Below, one piece after another: positions 32,833-44,150 of a stretch of 64,000 bases of DNA (within the stretch, counting starts at the first letter, position 1; each line of letters begins with the position of its first letter). The notes below the pieces were generated by a model. That model searched no databases. It was not told where the DNA came from and saw nothing but the letters and a program-made list of their open reading frames with translations. The position numbers and the translations under genes were made by a program. The stretch is from Selaginella moellendorffii (lineage: Eukaryota > Streptophyta > Lycopodiopsida > Selaginellales > Selaginellaceae): positions 1,846,760 to 1,910,759 of the forward strand of contig NW_003314273.1 in assembly GCF_000143415.4 (NCBI RefSeq). Direction: 5' to 3'.

Positions 32833-34158
32833 AGGGAACGAGTTTCATTGTCACTGTCATTCAATAGAAGGCCGTTGGAGAGAGAAGGAGATTCATTGTC
32901 ATTCTCATTCCAGAGAAGAACGTTGGAGAGATCTGAAGGAGATGGTCATGGCGCGCGCGTTGTGGAGCTGGAGGAGACGCAGTTGGCGCTGAGCTCAGGC
33001 TGGCGGGATGCATGCCACTGGAGTCCGCTCCTCCCGCCCGCCAACGCCTCCATCGACGAGCGGCTCCGGCGGGAGATCATCCGATACGGCGAATTCGCGC
33101 AGGCTTGCTACGACGGCTTCGAATACAGCGAGGGCTCGGAATTCTGTGGAGACACAAAGTTCTCCAAGGAGGAGCTCCTCCAATCCGTGGGACTCCCAAG
33201 CACAGGATACGAAATCACGGCCTATCTCTACGCAACATCGCAACTGGGCTTGCCCAGCTTCTTCAAGCGCTCCAATTCCAACGCCCAACCCGGCGACGAC
33301 TCGTGGACGTCGGACACCAACTGGATGGGCTTCGTGGCGGTTGCCACGTCGGACGAGACCATCCGACGGTTGGGACGCCGCGACATTGTGGTGGCCTGGC
33401 GCGGGACGGTGACGCAGCTCGAGTGGATCGAGAACCTCAAGGATCTCCTCCGCCCCACCGGGCTCGACCCCACGGATCACAACACCAAAGGCGTGAAAGT
33501 GGAGACGGGATTTCTCAGCATCTACACGTCTCCAGTCCCCGGCGATCAGGCCGGGATGAGCGCGAGGCAGCAGCTCCACTCGGAGATCAAGCGATTGGTC
33601 GGGCTCTACCAGGGCGAGCAGCTGAGTATGACGTTCACGGGCCACAGCCTTGGTGGCGCGCTTGCACTCCTCAGCGCCTACGACGTGACAGAGCTTGGGC
33701 TGCCCGGGAGCAATACCCCGGTGTCCGTCTTCACATTCTCGGCACCCCGAGTTGGGAACCGGGGTTTCAAGAACCGGTGCCTCGAGCTCGGGCTCAAAGT
33801 CCTCCAGACACGCAATGCCACAGACCTGGTGCCCAAAGTTCCAGGGGTGATTGTCAACGAGGACAGCTGTGATATCATCTCGCTCATCTTCCACAGGTTT
33901 CCATGGGCCTACACCCATGTTGGCACCGAGTTTGAGCTCAGCAGCGACATCTCTCCGTTTCTGAGGGAAGATGGTGGCTTGACCGATCTGCACAACTTGG
34001 AGGCCTTGCTTCACCTGGTTGATGGCTACCAAGGGCCGAGCAAGCCCTTCAGTATCTCGGGCACCCGGGATATCGCACTGGTGAACAAGAGATCGGACTA
34101 TCTCAAGGCAGAGCTTGGAGTTCCAGGAAACTGGTGGTTTAAGGACACCAAGCAGTAG
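32833..34158 (+). pseudogene. Class-3 lipase copy L5, start codon lost
   Basis: The body is open from the position of residue 1 to a TAG at 34,156. It keeps Ser272 (GHSLG), the RNATDLVP Asp and the DLHNLE His. The ATG is replaced by AGG (32,833-32,835), and no in-frame ATG occurs upstream before the sequence ceases to be homologous. The normal leader and TATA are absent because the duplicated promoter module is inverted. It could make protein only from a non-AUG start or a novel upstream exon. It combines L4-like (FQRRTLE), L3-like (GVPGNWW) and L7/L8-like (SDETIRR) residues. Confidence 0.75.
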
Positions 34159-34229
34159 AGTCCGTCTTTCTTCCATCACGATCACGGTGGTGGACTTTTA
34201 CAAACTCATTCTTTTACGGAGGCCTCACG

Positions 34230-34485
34230 CTGATCAGTAGGGCCAAGCTCTGTTTGGCACGTATATCTGAAAGGTGGCACGCTTGCAATGGTCATTCGAT
34301 TGAATCTTGTAAATATCTTGATTTGAAAAATTTAGTTTACATTTTGCTACAAACAATTTGCTTGCATTGTTTCCCTTCTTGAGCTCCTTGGCCACAAGGG
34401 AGTGAGCGATGATGCAGCTGTAGTGAGTGATGTTTGGATGCATGGGGTTGGCTGATTCCTCAGGAGCTAGTAGGAGTATCTGGCA
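34230..34485 (-). pseudogene. PPR-like fragment (HYSCII type), inverted
   Basis: Reverse-complement counterpart of 37,640-37,890: the minus strand reads MHPNITHYSCII. It is cut on its left-strand side by the Copia element beginning near 34,488. Confidence 0.35.
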
Positions 34486-34610
34486 GTTCATTCGTGATTT
34501 CTATCCCGAATATGGTATCGGAGCCCTGAGGGCTTCAGATCCTGGGACGATGGCGCTGCCTCTCAGGGCCGCTCTCTTCTCTTCAGACAGAATCCATCGA
34601 TGCAGTTCAA

Positions 34611-35183
34611 ATGAAGGACTTCGATGAAGATGAGCTGATCACAGCTTTCTTCAAGGGGCTTAGCCGACCAATGCAACTCGCAGGGTCGCATCATTTAAGT
34701 TCCATTAACACTTTCAGCCAGATTGTAGCCGACCTCACAGCGTTGGAGGGTTTTCTCAAGTCAGGGCAAGCGAGCTCAAATGAGAAAGAATTGGCACTCT
34801 TCGCAGGAAAGGGGAAACGATCTATCACAGTGTGGGACAGACTAGGACCAACGAACGATCAGGGCGAGAGCAGCAAACCAGAAAAGTTCAAGAAGAAAAA
34901 GAAGAATGATCGCTGTAACATTTGCAAGAAACCAGAGATTGCACAGACGAAGAGGCCAAGAAAGCTAAGGAGGCTCGAAAAGCTGAGGCAAAGAGGGCAG
35001 CAAGAAAGAACAAGTCGGCCAACTTTGCCAGGACAGCAGAAAGTAGCAAGGAAGACAACCAGGAGGATGTGGACGACCATGGCAGCTTGTTCATGGCCAC
35101 TAGTATCCAGCAGGTTGCGAAGAACGCTCTTGGCACAGAAGCAGAAGTGGTATACCTTGATTCTGGGGCAAACAAACACATGA
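34611..35183 (+). pseudogene. Copia gag remnant
   Basis: Contains the gag wording DEDELITAFFKGLSRPMQLA and TALEGFLKSGQASSNEKELA, then a zinc-knuckle start CNICKK that breaks before its second half. The beginning of gag is missing or frameshifted. Confidence 0.75.
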
Positions 35184-35803
35184 CACACCTCAGGAAATTT
35201 CCAGCAGGGAAATTGTCTAGGACATATGTGACAAGAAATCTCCTGCCACCGCCACAGTTTTCTCTCACGGAAGTAGCTGCGGATGACTCGGAAGAAAGTG
35301 ACAACGAATTTCCAGTTAGGGCACGCGCAATCATACGAGGCAGAGCTGAAGGAGCCGGCGAGGGGAATGGAAGCGGCGACCAGGATGATCCAGGAGGCAA
35401 CGAGGACGGTGCAGAGAGCGTGGATGGTGCTGGGGGCGATCCAAATGGAGGTGAGGGCTTGCTCCCTGAAGCTGAAGGCTTGCCACTCGACACAGCAGGC
35501 GTTGGAACCAGTGGGAGCGCTAGGACAGCAAACCCAGTCGGCAGAGAGGAAGACCACGGTGGTGAGCGCACTATTGGCAGGACCAGGGCTGAAAATAGTG
35601 AGGGCAGTTTGAGACGTTCTGGCCGTGAGCGCGCACTCACAGAGGCTGGGCGTCAATGCAGGGAGCAGCTGGACATACAAGCAGCTAAGCGGGCTTCTCG
35701 GCAAGAAACCAAGGCTACTAGAGACCGATCAGTGACAGTGCCAATCCTCCTCCTCATCTCTCTAGACCTCTTACGATCCAGTCTTTTATTTTGCCAACTC
35801 TAG
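34922..35803 (+). pseudogene. Copia protease fused to the pre-RT linker
   Basis: Protease motif VVYLDSGANKHMTHLRKF near 35,148-35,200. About 25 residues later the frame runs into the acidic, Gly-rich linker that normally follows integrase and ends with the LRRSGRERALTEAGRQ motif. The GAG-pre-integrase zinc finger and the D,D,E integrase core, over a kilobase, are absent, so the deletion joined protease directly to the linker. Confidence 0.8.
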
Positions 35804-35804
35804 C

Positions 35805-37418
35805 ATGGAGGAAGAAGGGGAGCAAGGCGAGAACCAGCTTCTCCTTCTCTTCAGCCATGGCCGAGATGCACTTGTTCCGAAGACCATGGAAGATGCTCTT
35901 GCCGGACCTGATGCAGATCAGTGGCGCACTGCTCGTCAAGCTGAGTATAGCTCATTGATGGAGAACAAGACCTGGGGAGCTGCCACCTGGGAGGAAGGTG
36001 ATTAAGACCAAGTTCCTCTTGCGGCTCAAGACAGGACCTGATGGAGACACGCGCTACAAAGTCAGATTTGTTGCGAGAGGATTCTCACAAGTTGAAGGAG
36101 TCGACTTCTATGAGACCTTTTCACCAGTGGTGAAGCTTGCATCAATTCGACTTCTCTACAACTTAGCAGCTCACGAAGACATGCACGTCGAGCACATGGA
36201 TGTAACGACGGCGTTCCTGAATGGTGGAAGTCTACATTGAGCAACCAGCCGGATTTATTGCCAAAGGACGAGAGCACTTGGTGTGCAAGCTCAAGAAGGC
36301 CCTCTACGGCCTGAAGCAATCGCCTCGTGCCTGGTACGCAAAGATGAACTCGTTTCTTCTTGCCCTTGGCTTCGAGAGTCTCTCTGCAGACACTAATGTG
36401 TATATTAAGCAAGTGGGAGCTCTCCTGGTGCTGTTGGCTTTGTACGTGGACGACTGCTTGCTCCTCAGCAAAAGCAAGAAGCTGATTCATCAACTGAAGA
36501 AAGATCTCAGCTCGAGATTCAAGATGGTGGACCTTGGGAGCGTCAAGTACTGTCTTCAGAGACAGGAGGAAGGGCACACTAGAAATGTCTCAGAAGAAAT
36601 ATATTGAAGAGCTCCTCCAGAAATTCAAGCTTAGTGACGTCAACTCTGCATCAATGCCAATGGAAGTTGGCATGCACCTCAGTAAGGACATGGCACCTCA
36701 GACGGAAGCAGCGAAAGCAGTGATGGAGAGGATCCCGTACAGGCAGATGGGAGGCAGTTTAGTCTACCTCATGGTTTGTACCAGGCCAGACATCGCCTAT
36801 TCAGTGGGAGTGGTTTCGCGGTTCCTGGCAAATCCCGGCTTCCAGCACTGGCAGGCAGTTAAGCGTGTGTTTCGTTACCTGAAGGGGACAGCAGATTATG
36901 TTTTGTGCTACACAAAACAAGAGCAGCCTCAACTCCAGGGATTCCCGGATGCAGACTGGGCAGGGGAAGTTGATCAGCGTAAATCAACTTCTGGCTACGT
37001 CTTCAGCCTGGGCAGCGCAGCAGTTACATGGAGCAGCCAGCGGCAGCCAATCGTGGCTCTCTCGAGCACAGAGGCTGAGTATATCGGGATGACCCAAGCA
37101 GCCAAGGAAATTCTTTGGCTCAGGACTCTGCTGAACGGTCTAAGCTACGAGCAAGGGGAGGAAACGGTTCTGCATTGCGACAATCAAGGAGCTATTGCCT
37201 TGACGAAGAATCCAAGATTTCATCGCAGGACAAAACACATCCAGGTTCAGTTTCATTTTATTCGTGAACAGGTAGCGGTGAAGAAAGTGGAACTCGTCTA
37301 CTGTGCTACCACGGAGATGGTGGCAGATATATTCACGAAGGCACTTCCACCAGCAGTGTTCGTGCAACATGTACAAGCTCTAGGCGTGAAGAAACGAAGT
37401 ATTGCGAGCTCAACTTGA
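35805..37418 (+). pseudogene. Copia reverse transcriptase and RNase H, three frameshifts
   Basis: RT pieces are YKVRFVARGFSQVEGVDFYE, TAFLNG | EVYIEQPAGF and LYVDDCLLLS with an intact YVDD box. RNase H pieces are DADWAGEVDQRKSTSGYVF, VALSSTEAEYI and HIQVQFHFIREQV. Frame changes occur near 36,000, 36,237 and 36,550. The terminal RNase H frame (36,534-37,418, 294 codons) is intact to its TGA. Confidence 0.88.
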
Positions 37419-37420
37419 GC

Positions 37421-37561
37421 CCTCTTAAGTCAAGTTGACTTGTCGTGTTTGTTCATTCTCTCATTAGTCAATAAGAGAAACGCTGCTGGTGCTGGGGCCT
37501 GTTGGGCGTTTCTCTTATTGACTAATGAGAGAATGACGACAAGTTAACTTGACCTAAGAGG
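37421..37561. repeat. Long hairpin across the Copia pol/LTR boundary
   Basis: Arms of about 60 bp (37,421-37,483 and 37,506-37,561) contain TCTCATTAGTCAATAAGAGA and its complement. They pair almost perfectly around a 22-bp loop holding the purine-rich GGTGCTGGGGCC. The right arm is the start of the LTR; the left arm lies just after the RNase H stop. Confidence 0.75.
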
Positions 37562-37575
37562 GAATCACGAATATT

Positions 37576-37890
37576 CCCTCAATAGGTTTGTGCATTTCCA
37601 CAAAGTAACTCTTGTTTGTTCCTCACACCAGTGTAGTAGGAAGTATATATATTGTTGAAATAAAGTTTGCAATACAGAGCAAATTTAAAACCAGAGCAAA
37701 CAACACAGCCCACAACTGCCAGATACTCCTACTAGCTCCCGAGGAATCAGCCAACCCCATGCATCCAAACATCACTCACTACAGCTGCATCATCGATCTC
37801 CTCAGCTGCACCGCACTCCCTTGTGGCCAAGGAGCTCAAGAAGGGAAACAATGCAAGCAAATTGTTTGTAGCAAAATGTAAACTAAGGTT
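37576..37890 (+). pseudogene. BRF1 exon edge and PPR-like fragment
   Basis: Starts in the last bases of the BRF1 Ala/Ser exon (AGGTTTGTGCATTTCC) and continues as the HYSCII-type fragment. The rest of the BRF1 piece was removed at the Copia junction. Confidence 0.5.
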
Positions 37891-38078
37891 TTCAAATCAA
37901 GATATTTACAAGATTCAATCGAATGACCCAAACCAAAACTATATAGGCCATTGCAAGAGTGCCACCTTTCAGATATAAGTGCCAAACTGAGCTTCGTCCT
38001 ACTGATCAGCGTGATGCCTCCGTAATAGAATGACTTTGTAAAAGTCCGCCACTGATCGTGATGGAAGAAAGACGGGCT

Positions 38079-39404
38079 CTACTGCTTGGTGTCCTTAAAC
38101 CACCAGTTTGCTGGAACTCCAAGCTCTGCCTTGAGATAGTCCGATCTCTTGTTCACTAGTGCGATATCCCGGGTGCCCGAGACACTGAAGGGCTTGCTCG
38201 GCCCTTGGTAGCCATCAACCAGGTGAAGCAAGGCCTCCAAGTTGTGCAGATCGGTCAAGCCACCATCTTCCCTCAGAAACGGAGAGATGTCGCTGCTGAG
38301 CTCAAACTCGGTGCCAACATGGGTGTAGGCCCATGGGAACCTGTGGAAGATGAGCGAGATGATATCACAGCTGTCCTCGTTGACAATCACCCCTGGAACT
38401 TTGGGCACCAGGTCTGCGGCATTGCGTGTCTGGAGGACTTTGAGCCCGAGCTCGAGGCACCTGTCCTTGAAACCCCGGTTCCCAACTCGGGGTGCCGAGA
38501 ACGTGAAGACGGACACCGGGGTATTGCTCCCGGGCAGCCCAAGCTCTGTCACGTCGTAGGCGCTGAGGAGTGCAAGCGCGCCTCCCAGGCTGTGGCCCGT
38601 GAACGTCATACTCAGCTGCTCGCCCTGGTAGAGCCCGACCAATCGCTTGATCTCCGAGTGGAGCTGCTGCCTCGTGCTCATCCCGGCCTGATCACCGGGG
38701 ACTGGAGACGTGTAGATGCTGAGAAATCCCGTCTCCACTTTCACGCCTTTGGTGTTGTGATCCGTGGGGTCGAGCCCGGTGGGGCGGAGGAGATCCTTGA
38801 GGTTCTCGATCCACTCGAGCTGCGTCACCGTCCCGCGCCAGGCCACCACAATGTCGCGGCGTCCCAACCGTCGGATGGCCTCGTCCGACGTGGCAACCGC
38901 CACGAAGCCCATCCAGTTGGTGTCCGACGTCCACGAGTCGTCGCCGGGTTGGGCGTTGGAATTGGAGCGCTTGAAGAAGCTGGGCAAGCCCAGCTGCGAT
39001 GTTGCGTAGAGATAGGCCGTGATTTCGTATCCCGTGCTTGGGAGTCCCACGGATTGGAGGAGCTCCTCCTTGGAGAACTTCGTGTCTCCACAGAATTCCG
39101 AGCCCTCGCTGTATTCGAAGCCGTCGTAGCAAGCCTGCGCGAATTCGCCGTATCGGATGATCTCCCGCCGGAGCCGCTCGTCGATGGAGGCGTTGGCGGG
39201 CGGGAGGAGCGGACTCCAGTGGCATGCATCGCGCCAGCCTGAGCTCAGCGCCAACTGCGTCTCCTCGAGCTCGACAACGCGCGCGCCATGACCATCTCCT
39301 TCAGATCTCTCCAACGTTCTTCTCTTAAATGAGAATGACAATGAATCTCCTTCTCTCTCCAACGTCCTTCGCTTGAATGACAGTGACAATGAAACTCGTT
39401 CCAT
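38079..39404 (-). CDS. Class-3 lipase / phospholipase A1-II-like protein, copy L6
   Basis: Complete 441-residue intronless gene, ATG at 39,404, in the unit without the inner duplication. The presumed triad Ser272/Asp331/His387 is intact. It carries GMSTRQQ (shared with L7 and L8) and FKDRC (shared with L1), again mixing sister-specific residues. It converges on L5 across the Copia element. TATA at 39,583-39,589. Confidence 0.92.
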   Translation of the reverse strand: MERVSLSLSFKRRTLEREGDSLSFSFKRRTLERSEGDGHGARVVELEETQLALSSGWRDACHWSPLLPPANASIDERLRREIIRYGEFAQACYDGFEYSEGSEFCGDTKFSKEELLQSVGLPSTGYEITAYLYATSQLGLPSFFKRSNSNAQPGDDSWTSDTNWMGFVAVATSDEAIRRLGRRDIVVAWRGTVTQLEWIENLKDLLRPTGLDPTDHNTKGVKVETGFLSIYTSPVPGDQAGMSTRQQLHSEIKRLVGLYQGEQLSMTFTGHSLGGALALLSAYDVTELGLPGSNTPVSVFTFSAPRVGNRGFKDRCLELGLKVLQTRNAADLVPKVPGVIVNEDSCDIISLIFHRFPWAYTHVGTEFELSSDISPFLREDGGLTDLHNLEALLHLVDGYQGPSKPFSVSGTRDIALVNKRSDYLKAELGVPANWWFKDTKQ

Positions 39405-39582
39405 GATCTCGATGCTCGCTCTGATGGGCTTGGACAATTGTTGATACGCCTATCGATCGATCAGCTCGTCCTTGACGAGTATGGTGTCAATGAATCAGAT
39501 GATCGCTTCCTAAGGAACTTCTCCCCTTGTTGTTTCTCCCTTCCTGTAGATTGCTGGTGGAATGCTGAGATTGTGGCAGAGG

Positions 39583-39589
39583 ATTTATA
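39583..39589 (-). promoter_or_regulatory. TATA box of lipase L6
   Basis: TATAAAT on the minus strand, 179 bp upstream of the ATG. Confidence 0.6.
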
Positions 39590-39594
39590 GAAGT

Positions 39595-40130
39595 ATCGCT
39601 TTCGAAGTTTGCCACCGGGTCAAAAGCATATACGAAATTCTCGCGTTGAACTCTTTAATTTATTTTCGAATGGGAAACATAATAGTCAAAGTTCAAACCA
39701 CCAGGGTCAACTATACGCAAGGAGGTATCGCGTCTTTGACCAGTAGACTTTCACTGAACTTTCACCTCTCATCCGTCCAATAAAGCAACAAATTGAGAGG
39801 TTGGGATCAGTGTTCTCCTCCTTTTCACCTGGTGATCAAAGGTGTAGATTGGAAGTCCTGACGCCAGGTCTCCTTGACGAACTGCCCAGAGTCTCGATCA
39901 AGGAAAGGCTCCCAAGAGCGGCGCCATCACACTCTGGGGCCACCACACTCTTGGAATCCCTGGCTGCTGCTGGCGATCGGGCACATGTGGACAATGAGAT
40001 GGACACAGATGGATCCGACCTGGCAGGAAGAATGGATGCAGGGGCAAAAAAAGTGGTGGGGAAGAGGATTGGCTTGGGAACGGTGCAACAAGCAATGATC
40101 AAGATCTAATCACGGTGAGGGTTTTGACCC
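39595..40130. repeat. Lipase upstream module
   Basis: Third full copy of the module at 4,640-5,150, with the open frame preserved as 102 codons (39,801-40,109). No recognisable product. Confidence 0.5.
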
Positions 40131-42290
40131 AGGGCTCATTTTACTGGTTTGCTTAAAATGTAATTAGATATACTTATTAATTTTAATATTTAATTAGATT
40201 AATCTGTATTTATAATAATTTATGGTTTGCTTAAGCAAAAGTGAAATATATTTAGTTCTACCAAATAATTGTTATTCATTTAGATTAATCTTGCATTTAT
40301 AATTTCCAAACATGTTTATAATTAATAACTTTCCTAAACTCTTTATAGTTTATTTTTGGTTTGCTTAAGCAAACTTGTAGGGGTGGTAATGGATATACCT
40401 AGAATATTCTTGAATATTCTAGGATATTTTACCATCTAACGGTTTATATTTATTTAGATTAATCTTATATTTATAATTTATAAACTTTCCTAAACATGTC
40501 TTAGTATATTCTAGTTTATTCTACCATTTAATGGTTAATATTCAATAAGATTAATCTTTTGTTTATAAATTATAAACATGTTTATAATTATAAACTTTCA
40601 TTTGATTAATTGGAACTATTAAGTAAACCTGCAATGTGCAGCAAATTAGTATTTCTTTTCCCATCTAACTTGATATGGAATAAGATTAATTTTCATTTAT
40701 AAATGATAAACATGTTTATAATTATTGATCAAACGGATTATTCAATAATACTAAACAGGAATGATATTTCTGCCACTCACCTAAAATAAGGAGTTAGAAA
40801 ATCAATTGTTTCAAGTTTCTTGTCTTTTTCAATGATCTCCACTTTACTCCATTTTAGAATGAGGTAGAGGGCTATCTCTCTTTCCTTTACTTTGAAGCTA
40901 AGGGTGAATAGCTTTCTTCTCTATAGCTAGAAAAGGTAATGAAGATCAAGCTCATCAGTGTCTAAAACCCAGACACTGTTATTAGTGTTTGTAAGTCTTT
41001 ATTCAAAAGTGGGATTAGGATTTTGACTATGACTTTATCATCATGGTCCTCAAGCTCATTCTGTGTGGGAGAGGAGGCACAAAATGTCATGGAAACAATA
41101 CAGAATTTAGACAGTATTAAATGTCCAAACTTTTTGAAAGCTTTCCCTCTGGCTTCGGATGTAAAGGTGGTGATGGTATATATGGACTCTTGAGCACTAT
41201 TTGTAGGCTGATGTTGAGAAATAAGTTACAAGACTAACACATCGTTTTTGCAGTGTTCATTTTCATTTGGTTCTGATTGATTGATCCCACCAATGATTTT
41301 TTTTTTCTTTCTTTTTTTATCAGTTTGTGATAATAGAAACAGAAATGGAAGAAAGTTTTATTACTACTTGCATTCCAGACCTTGCAACCATCTTTTAGAA
41401 CAAACTTTTAGGCTAGTAACTTTAGATATGATAATGTTTTAATTATCCATGGTAGATTATTTATATAACAAATATTAAAAAAAAATCCATTTGAAAGAAA
41501 ACCAAGATATGAGTTTTTGAACCAAATTTACAAAGAAACATATAAATACAACCTTTGTGATTTTTTTAAAAGATTTAGTTTCATGATGTGTTTATTTCAA
41601 GAGTTTATTATCAAGTTTTTATGAATTTTTTTCTTTGTGTTTATAGTAGTGTTTATATTTAAGTTTAACATACACATTTTGATTAAACATTTCTCTTCAA
41701 TGCTTTGGGAAGAACTTAGATGCTTCCTAGCAGCAGCTAGCAGCTCATACAATACCTTGCCTAATGCATTGTAATCCAAAATTTGAAAATAACTCTAATG
41801 GACTTTTGTACTGTTGTAAATTCCAATCTAAGTTGTGTTTTCTTACAAAATCCCAACAGTGTTTCTCTTTGACACATTTGTGTGAGCCCATTTGCCACAG
41901 CACCAACAATTTTATTCTCCGTGCATGTTCTCTTTGACCAGTTATCCTCCCAGCTTTCAGGTAAAGTCTAAAGCAGAAGGATGACTATAGACATGAGAAA
42001 CATACTTGATCAAGTGTTCTCTTGCACTGAAGTAGTAAGCTCCTCATTATCACTATAGGAATTTTTTTCAATGATGCTTAACGGGACCTATAATTGAGCA
42101 TCAATGATTGGAATAAGTGGATTATGAACTCGACAAGTCATGTATCACCACAAACGGTGCATGAAGGTCGCTAGAAACCAGTGGCTAAAATGGATCTGGG
42201 ATTTCGTGGATGTTGTTTTGATTCTTTTGATACCAACAAGCGGCAGCAACTTCACACAAGCAGAAACAACACTGCATCGCCCACTAGACA
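40130..42290. repeat. Long AT-rich spacer, copy C
   Basis: More diverged spacer with the same order of palindromes. It lacks the telomere-type patch; the corresponding place near 41,095 reads ATACAGAATTTAGACAG. No gene supported. Confidence 0.65.
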
Positions 42291-42339
42291 CCGATGTCAT
42301 ATACGCGGTGAGCCAGGAGCTTGGCCATGGAAGATGTTT

Positions 42340-43510
42340 CTGTCATCTTATTGTGCTTGAGTAAGTGGGCCTTGAACTCATCATCATCAATGGGCATTGC
42401 AGCCAACCTGTTTTGGTGACAATCCTCGCCATGTAACAGCCGCGCCTCCCTGGCTCAAAATCCATTGGCATCACGTAGTACACTGTCGACCCCGGCTGGC
42501 CGAGCCAAGTAGTTGCTCGCTTCAAGCTGCATCTCGAGGGCGTAGAAGGGGGAGGGAGGCTTGCCCTGCAGCTGCCGCACAGGTCGAGCGAATTGCCTTG
42601 TCATGCATGAGCAAAAAATTAAATAAATAAATTTTTTAAAAAATAAAAATTAAATAAAAATCAGAATGCTGAAGGCTTACTCATTCGGAAGAGGTTAGAC
42701 ATCTGAATAACTGAGCCACAGCCGCAGTCTAACACGGGCATGTAGACGTTCTCCAAGTGTGTAAGGTAAGGGCACACAGTAATAAGAGGAGTCACCCAGA
42801 TCTAGACTTACAGTCCCTGTTGTTTCATTTCCTTTTGTCAGTATTTTGATCTGGCTGCGAGGGAAACTTACATCGTTCGAGCAGAGCGGGATTTCATCAA
42901 GCACGCCTTTAAAAGCAGCAAACTAAACTCCACAGTCCTTGAGGTTGAAACTGGGCATTACGTATTTCTTCACATGCCACGCTTGGATTGTCTCGAAAAG
43001 AGCTCCACCCTCCACGGAGAAGAAGCAACTGCGCCTGAAGGCGGAGATGACCCTCCGCAACTCGATGGCATCCACGGCTTCTCTCAAGCCATCCACTCCC
43101 TCCATAAGTTGGGCAACCCTAAAAAGGGACTGACGCCAAGTGCCCAGATTTCAGGTTCTTTCCAATGTGGAAGCTGTTTCCAAGAGCCATGGCTGCTCGA
43201 GAGTATTTTCCTGAGCGAAAGCCAGGAAGTTCCGGAAGCTTGCGGAGATGTGTGCACTCTTGCCGGGAGGCCCAATCCGTGGTTGCCAAGACCCTGGCGT
43301 GCGAGCTTCCACAACATGCTCGCTCCAGGATTTGGGGATTGAATTTGGGAGGGGTTACCTTCATAGTGAAAAGTTTTTCCTCCAAGAATCTGGAAGCGAA
43401 GAGCCACGTCGATCTGATTGGAACTTCTTGCGGGATCCAATGTGTGAGCAGCAGCAGCACAGTGGCGATTGATGCGAGCGTCCACTCTGTTTCCATTTCT
43501 CTTGGAAGTT
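42340..43510 (-). pseudogene. Fragment of unrecognised gene 'U', copy C
   Basis: Minus-strand pieces include a 60-codon frame at 42,923-43,105 (AIELRRVISAFRRSCFFSVE, then GGALFETIQAWHVKKYV) and the N-terminal-looking METEWTLASIATVLLLLTHW piece near 43,495. The GDPGSTV segment is here shortened and rearranged. Family not recognised; broken. Confidence 0.5.
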
Positions 43511-44150
43511 GAAAAAAGAGTGAAACTTTGCCGCTGCTCGTCTCAGTCTATGGCGAGGCCGAGGCCGCTGGATCGTTCTGTGCCCACTGCATTCATTTCT
43601 TCCAGTTCCTGGTGTGCGACGTGCTAAGATCAATGCCCGTTGGTTTGATGGCTCCCAGCTCTGCGCAAGGTGAGAGCTTCGATGCCACCCGCGTACCTGG
43701 TTGATCCTGAAGTCCCTTGAACCATCAACCTTTGGCTCACCTGGAGAAAGATATAGGAATGTGTTACTTACCGGGAAAGAACAACAAAGCCATAGCCACG
43801 AGGACTACGAACAAAAGAAGCGAAGAACTGAGAGAACAAGGAACGAAAGCTACTCACCACATGAAGATGAACTGCGAGACGACCGAGGGGAGAAAGCACG
43901 CAGCTCCATTCCCGATGGCGGCGGCGGCGGCAGCTGGAAAGTTGAGCTTGGAAGTGAGGTTGAGCCGCCATCTTGGTTGCTTCGAGAGTTGTCAAGAACA
44001 GCACTCAACTGGAAACAGTGCCGGCAATCACGGTCCCAATCCCCGGTAGAGTTCTCTCACTCCATCGGTGCTAAGAATCGATCTGAGCTTTCATATTGCT
44101 CGCCTCATTCTCGTCTGGATCGGGTAGAGCGCCGCCGACACGCCCGATAT
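43511..44150. other. Junction between 'U' and PBA1 fragments, copy C
   Basis: Homologous to 17,971-18,600 with its own indels. Only shadow frames. Confidence 0.35.

Larger units (their letters stand above)
34488..37575 (+). mobile_element. Ty1/Copia retrotransposon, integrase-deleted and frameshifted
   Basis: A TGGTATCGGAGCC primer-binding site (from 34,514; one mismatch to the plant consensus) is followed by truncated gag, protease, RT and RNase H in Copia order. Both LTRs are reduced to stubs: a few bases before the primer site, and about 75 bases starting TGTTGGGCG at 37,500. It separates the two arms of the L5/L6 inverted repeat. Recognisable ends of the flanking array are at about 34,487 and 37,576. 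Confidence 0.85.
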
